Below are positions 58,406-64,000 of a DNA stretch of 64,000 nucleotides, in pieces. Both the position numbers and the translations under genes were made by a program. The stretch comes from Linanthus parryae. Taxonomy: Eukaryota; Streptophyta; Magnoliopsida; Ericales; Polemoniaceae. Location: NCBI GenBank assembly GCA_023055425.1, contig JALGPY010000002.1:135676427-135740426 (forward strand), written 5' to 3'. How positions within the stretch are numbered: the stretch's first letter is position 1; every line of letters starts with the position of its first letter. The notes under the pieces were generated by a model, which was not told the DNA's origin, ran no database searches, and was given only the letters and a program-made list of their open reading frames with translations.

Positions 58406-60053
58406 CTACCTCCATTTTCAGATCAAAGTTGTTCATCAAATCGGAATCCCTATTTGATTCTCAGATTATTTGATTTCGGTTTTTGACTTTGTGGTCTCAT
58501 TCTTTCTTTCTCAAGTTCTTTTAGGTTCTTTGTACCAGGGAAGAAAAATGGGTTTGTTGTTTCTTCTCAGGATCCACATCGTCTTTTTCCTAAAACTGAG
58601 TACTGAACTGTGTTTTGAACCAACCTTTACAAAACTGAGTATTGAACCAAGATAACTCAGTTTTTTTCCAAAATCTCTCAATAACACATCAAAGTCTTTA
58701 CCTTCTTCCTCCTGAAGCTCTCATCATCACATCTCTCTCAATTTATCTCCTCTCTCTGAGCAGCTGCTGCTGGAGATACTCCTTGATATGGGGAGCGAAA
58801 CCCTCTCTCAATTTCGCAAACCATTCGGTTTTTAGTTCGAAACCGGGTAAGAGTATTAAAGAACTCTAGTTCATTGTTTGTTGATTTTTTCCTCCTCGTT
58901 GCAATCCAACACAATTAACCCACATATTCTTGCTCCTGAGATCGAGGCGAGTCTGGGAAGTACAAGCATGGCCCAAATTCGACGATTTTTTCTCCGTCCA
59001 TCATGCATGTCGAACCCCCGCCGCCGCCAAACCTCCATAGACACTGGATTCTGGGTAAGATCTCACTCAAATTACGCAATCCATATCTTTCTGGAATCCT
59101 CGAATGATTGGCTACAACTTTTGTGTTTTAAATTTCTTCAAATTCGGTCTCTAAAGTACCTATCATGGTGTTGAAGTTGCTGCAATTCGAGTTCTACAAT
59201 CTGTCCATAACAGAATGTTTTTTCTAAGTGTTAGGTTTCGGATTGAAACAGTCATTTTCAAACAATCATAACTCCCTCAATTCTTAATGAAATGTTGTTT
59301 TTCTTTCTTCTATGTGAAACTGATACATAATAATTCATTCATTCTCTCTAAGTTATCTTCAAATTCATAATGTATTTCTCATAACTTAAGCCTAAACTTG
59401 CTACTTTGAACTTTATAAAATCCATGACATTCTTAATTGTTTAAACATGACTCTTCTTACCCAACTTTGACAAGGCATATGGTGTGCAATATTTTGAATT
59501 TTGAGAGTTCAAATATGTCCTGGAATCCTTGAACTACCTTCTTCAAAACCCTGTTTGTAGATTTCCAAATGGCGTCCTTAATTAATCGTAAATCAGATGT
59601 GAAGTTGACTTGTTGAGTGGATTTTCCTCTATATTTGACTTTCGAATTCGACATTCTAATTGACATTTCTAGCCTTATCATTCTTCATGAAACTTGCTCC
59701 AATTCATATTTTGAGTCTAAATATCAAGTTTGGCCAAGTTTGACTTTTTCAAAACCCTAGTTTGACTGATCTAGATAGGAGGGGCAAATAGTAATTTTAC
59801 TTAAGCATTGAATTGAGATTAGTTTAGTAACTTGGAGTTTGTCAACATGTCTTATATGATTATTGGAGTACTCGTATGTCATTCTTGGCTAGGGTTGCCC
59901 AAGTCAGCAATTGGGGCTTTTTGCAATTCTACTAAACTTTAGGGTATAAATGTAATTTATTAAAAGTAGTAGATTTCAATTTTAAGTTCATATGGGAGAG
60001 TTAGGGTCATTTTCTCATGTTGTTTGACCTGTATAAGTATAATTGGGGTCTAG
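58406..60053. other. Unassigned non-coding stretch
   Basis: No gene or named repeat recognised. Short ORFs are present on both strands, none with a known motif. Confidence 0.35.
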
Positions 60054-60999
60054 TGACGCGATTTCTTAACGCGTATGCGCAAGTGCACGGTCAAGTAATA
60101 TAGGGGTGATATTTCAACCCCGTGTTATCGATCCCACGAGGACATGCTTGAGATTATTTAATTAGTTATTTAATTTAGAATATGGTGCAGGAGGAAAGAG
60201 TTAATTGATTTAAGAATTGAAATAACAACTAATCTAATATTTTTGTATTTTTTATATTTAAGAAATAAGTTTGGAGAAACTAGGCAATCTCTAGATCACC
60301 TAGGGTTGTAGACGATTTCCGGATTATCTGAGCAACACGTAAACTATATTCTAACTAAGCCGGGTAACAACACTGACTATCTCCTATCGGTCTCAAGTCA
60401 TTCTACTTCACGGTAGACTACAATCTCCTATCGGTCTCTTATGTCTACCGGTCCGTTCTAGTAGGCTAACGACATGCACGAAAACGGGTCCTGTCGATCC
60501 ACCATTGCACGAAACAGTCGAATTTCACCTACCGAATCTACCCACACTAGCCAATCCTAACCCGTCTCTTCTCAGTCTCAGTGATACGGGATTGATGCTC
60601 ATATCTCATCCTAGCTATTTAAAGTCACTGTCGCGCACTTCACTAGCCAACTAACGGTTCCGGTTAATTACTCCATCCCCATTAAGAATTAAGCATAGAT
60701 TATGAACAATTGATTTAGAACTTAATAAACTTTAAGCATGATTCATCCTATGAGCAAACCCTAGTTCATTGATTATTAATTCCTATCTTAGTCGTGTCAA
60801 TATACTAAGATCCTTAACAAGATTCAAGAACTAACATCCATTCAATAGAAGAAATCAATAAGCATGAAACAAAGATTAAGAATCCGGAAAAAATCATCGT
60901 CTACATAACCCTAGGCCCTCTAGAGAAGCCTAACAATGGAGTTTAGCTAATAGTAATCAACCAAACAAAACTTACAAGTTTCTCCATACAAGATTTGAA

Positions 61000-61034
61000 A
61001 GAAGAAGAAGAAGAAGAAGAAGAAGAAGAAGAAG
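61000..61034. repeat. GAA microsatellite
   Basis: About eleven GAA/AAG units inside the LTR. Confidence 0.9.
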
Positions 61035-61244
61035 ATGAAACCCTAGATCTTCAATGGAGGATGAATCCTCCTCTTGATCCCCGTCTCTCCTCTTGATCCT
61101 TACGTGAGTGATGAATAATAGATGAAAAGTGCCTCCTTGAATCAATATTACGTGTATTAATTATTCCCCAACTAGGTTTGGAAATAACATAACACTAAAC
61201 GACGTAGTTTTGGCTCAAAAACAAGCAAAATCGTGCATCTGGCT

Positions 61245-61440
61245 TCAGCAGATCGTGCGATCAACTTTCTGTGATCGTGCGATCTGGGTTGATCCTACGA
61301 TCACAGAGGTGATCCTACAATTCAGTGGGTTTTCTTTTTTTTCTTCTCTCTACATGGTCGTGCGATCACAGATTCTGATCCTACGATCTACTTATGATCC
61401 TAGGATCAACTTTTGATCCTACAAGTCAGTGAGTTGTCCT
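61245..61440. repeat. Palindrome-like GATC repeats within the LTR
   Basis: Eight or so units of the form GATC(G/C)T(G/A)CGATC or truncations of it, including GATCGTGCGATC twice, GATCCTACGATC twice and GATCCTAGGATC once. Confidence 0.75.
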
Positions 61441-61861
61441 TTTTTTTCTTCCGCTCAATTTTTCTAAGTCTTCTCTTCTACTCTTCATTGGGGGTGTTAA
61501 GTGTCATTACCTAAACTTATGAAAATGACAGTTTAACCCCCTTTTTCCATCTTTGTCCTCTTCTCTTCTAATTTCTTCCTCTCCCAAGCTTCCGCATATG
61601 ATCCGAAGTTCATTTTCCTCCTCCTCTTGATCCATGAGCTCCGTTTTCTGTCCAACACAACACAAAAACAACCCGTGTGATCAAAAGTGACAAAATAAAT
61701 GTAAATAATGTGAAAAACGCCTAGATTAACAATTTATCACTCAAAGCTAAACTTATCCAATTTCCTCAAGTTCATAGTGTATTTCTAATATATTCAACCC
61801 GGAAATTACACAAAACGGTACACAAACGTAGAAGAAATATAACTCTAACATAGAGTTATCT

Positions 61862-64000
61862 GATCCCCCCCACACTACCTTTTTGCGCGTCCCGAGCAAA
61901 ATAAAAAAACATCCCTCACACTATGATTTTCAATCCACCGAATTGCATTTAACTTCACTAGCCATGTGACACAAACAACACACACACCCATGCAATCTAC
62001 ATGACTATACAATGCAACTCGATTTTCAAACAATGCAAAAATTTAAACAACACCAATTGTTTTCAATATTTTTTTTAGAGATTGGGCAATCTCGCTATCA
62101 CTAACCAAAATCATCAAGCTCTCACAAGTCTCTTTCGAAATTTCACAACCAATAGCAAGAAATTGAAGTAGAGTGATCATCTCCACAAGTTCACTAAGGG
62201 GTCCCCAAACATCCACCATAATCAAACCAAGATTCGGGCACGTCCTTTAGCTCAGAGGGTCTAGGCATCCTTAGTACTAAGGTAGTCTTTCGTCGCCAAG
62301 TCATATGAGGTTTTCAGAACCTCTTAGCCGTTATTGAATGTGAATGCAAATTGTCCCGGTGACGGGAGACACAACTCCGTGTAATACGGCTTGACTTTAA
62401 TTTTCCCTAGTTGCTCTAAGTAGATTGAATCCAAATTCCCCGCGCGAACGGAGGCACATTAGGCTGTTCACCGTATCTAATCCAAGAGAAGATTTTGATT
62501 CTTTTTTTTTCTTCATTCTCTTTTATTTCTTTTCAACTGTGCATTTAGAGCTACTAAGTGTGGGCTTTTTCGGTTAGCTCTTGAAACCGCCGTAAGGGAT
62601 GGTGGTGTACACTCTCTAACTTCACTTAGGCTAGAGCAGCGTACCACATGGAACCGACTCTACACGAAGGTCCACCCCAGATTTACAAGAGGCCACAAGT
62701 TTCCACTCGAAAACACACTATTCAACTCCTTAGGACTAAATCCTCCTAGCACAATAAAGGAACTAAAGGTGTGCCCTCGTCTTCATTCCACTTTTCCCTG
62801 AATACCCGGGACTTCCTTTCGTGAAACAGGTGCGCAAAATACTAAAAATTAAAGACATCCCTACTACGGTGCTTCCTATTCTCCAAGACTCTTTCATTGA
62901 ACTCTCATCAGTTTCAAGCTTCATCAATTGCCCTTATTCTCAAAAAATTTAGATTTTTATGGATTTTTTTCTGTTCTTATGTTTTTTTTTCTTTCAATTT
63001 TCCCATATTTTTCTAACTCTATATGCTAGGCCAACTCTACTAATCACATAACATTGGGTAGGGTGACTCAATAATGGAGAAGTGCTAACAATGCATAAAA
63101 TACACAATCTAACACAATACGACAATATATTTACAGTACTCACAATACTAACACAATCTACATGTAACAAGGCTATGCAAAACTGACATGGCTAGCAAAA
63201 TTATACACAACCCCCCCCCCCCACACTTAAGCGTTTCGTTGTCCTCAACTAATTTAGAGATATAATAAGAGGACTCGTCGCTTAAATGTGTTGGCGGTGG
63301 ATCTACACTATTATGGATCAAAACGTAGAAACAAGAGAGAGAGTTAAAGGTATCTGGGGTGCCCGGACCTACATGGGCACCGTTGCCGCGAAACTGCAAC
63401 AAGAAGGGGTCTTGTGGACCGTTGACAGTTTCCGGAAAAGTCTCACCTCGCGTCCGGATTCTGATGCGCCTACTCACATTCTCTATCACACGCATCAAGA
63501 AGGGGAACCCGGAGCGTCTTCTGTACCTGTGTCCCTGCGCACTGATTGGAAGAATTAACACAACTCTCTTTCACCCCTCAAAATCAAATATGGAGAACTA
63601 AAAGCAAAAACAGAAACAAATTGCATCCTACTCTACATTGGGTTGCCTCCCAAGCAGCGCTTATAATTTAAGGTCGACAGCCCGACCCGGTTACCTCAAC
63701 CGAAAAGGATAGTGGAGACTGTTTTATCCCTCCACTTCTTCTTCTTCCACCATCTCTTCTCGATAACTTCAAGTGCACCCCTGTGCTGTGCAAATGGTGG
63801 AGAGTTGTAGAAGCTGAATCTTTTCATCTTGCAATTTATCTTCTTTATCAGCTTCCACCAAGTACCACTGGGCTCACATACATCCTTTTCCATAAATTCA
63901 TCCTATTAGTACCTCATTGGTGCTAGATGATCTTCAAATGACCCATGCAATTCATCCACACCCCCCACACTTGTTTGTTTTCAACTCCTTGACTATGGCG
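61862..64000 (-). mobile_element. Internal 3' region of the minus-strand gypsy element (continues past the window)
   Basis: After the polypurine tract there is long non-coding sequence, as in Tat/Athila elements between pol and the 3' LTR. A second purine string with CGCTTAAGTGTGGGGGG on the minus strand (63216-63234) and the GCGCTGCTTGGGAGGCAACCC phrase (about 63640-63660 on the minus strand) are recurrent marks of this group. No RT or integrase is in the window. ORFs at 63148-63561 and 63696-63893 have no recognised domain. Confidence 0.68.

Larger units (their letters stand above)
60054..61861 (-). repeat. 3' LTR of a minus-strand Athila/Tat-like gypsy element
   Basis: On the minus strand it reads (C)AGATAACTCTATGTTAGAG...AAATCGCGTCA, matching the solo LTR at 56773-58400 at both ends. 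A polypurine tract (GTGTGGGGGGGATC) precedes it on the minus strand at 61862-61875, so it is a 3' LTR and not a solo LTR. The first bases are altered from TGATAAC. It contains a GAA microsatellite (60999-61034) and GATCGTGCGATC-type words at 61245-61440. Confidence 0.8.

Noticed and set aside
63148..63561. 137-codon minus-strand ORF as a gene
   Set aside because: Includes a poly-Gly run from a poly-C tract and lies in the non-coding 3' zone of a gypsy element; no known motif.

Overview
The window reads as nuclear DNA of a repeat-rich flowering plant, most likely a eudicot. It is AT-rich, has spliced genes with GT-AG introns, and is filled with plant-type LTR retrotransposons (Ty3/gypsy and Ty1/copia), an RTE-type LINE, hAT, Stowaway-like and other MITEs, and solo LTRs. 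The species cannot be named from sequence alone. No rRNA, tRNA, CRISPR or bacterial-type operon was seen.

Layout. 1-17254 is a decayed Ty3/gypsy element whose 5' LTR begins just before the window. A SIRE-like Ty1/copia element (4537-16339) is nested in its integrase, and a 2.5-kb solo LTR (13526-16020) is nested in the copia 3' LTR, so there are three levels, each dated by target-site duplications. 17670-25790 is a plus-strand DUF1262-family gene destroyed by a hAT MITE in exon 1 and a 5.9-kb copia element in exon 2. 26190-50600 is a DUF1262 cluster. It has three apparently intact minus-strand two-exon genes (here B 27704-29334, C 39686-41439, D 47672-49917), a minus-strand C-terminal scrap, two plus-strand exon-2 relics, and two copies of a decayed RTE LINE. 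One LINE copy is interrupted by a very young copia element (30963-35680) with identical 186-bp LTRs. 51134-64000 holds a hAT MITE with a perfect 8-bp duplication, an Athila-like pol relic split by a solo LTR, a TRIM-like element, a second solo LTR, and the 3' end of a minus-strand gypsy element that runs off the right edge.

How the genes relate. The only host genes I can support are the DUF1262 paralogues, whose biochemical role is unknown. Their arrangement (plus-strand relic tail-to-tail with a minus-strand gene, three times) suggests that a convergent pair was amplified with an embedded LINE. The minus copy stayed open and the plus copy decayed each time. A duplication breakpoint lies 12 nt inside exon 1 of one copy and left a promoter with only four codons. 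Everything else is mobile DNA, almost all of it defective.
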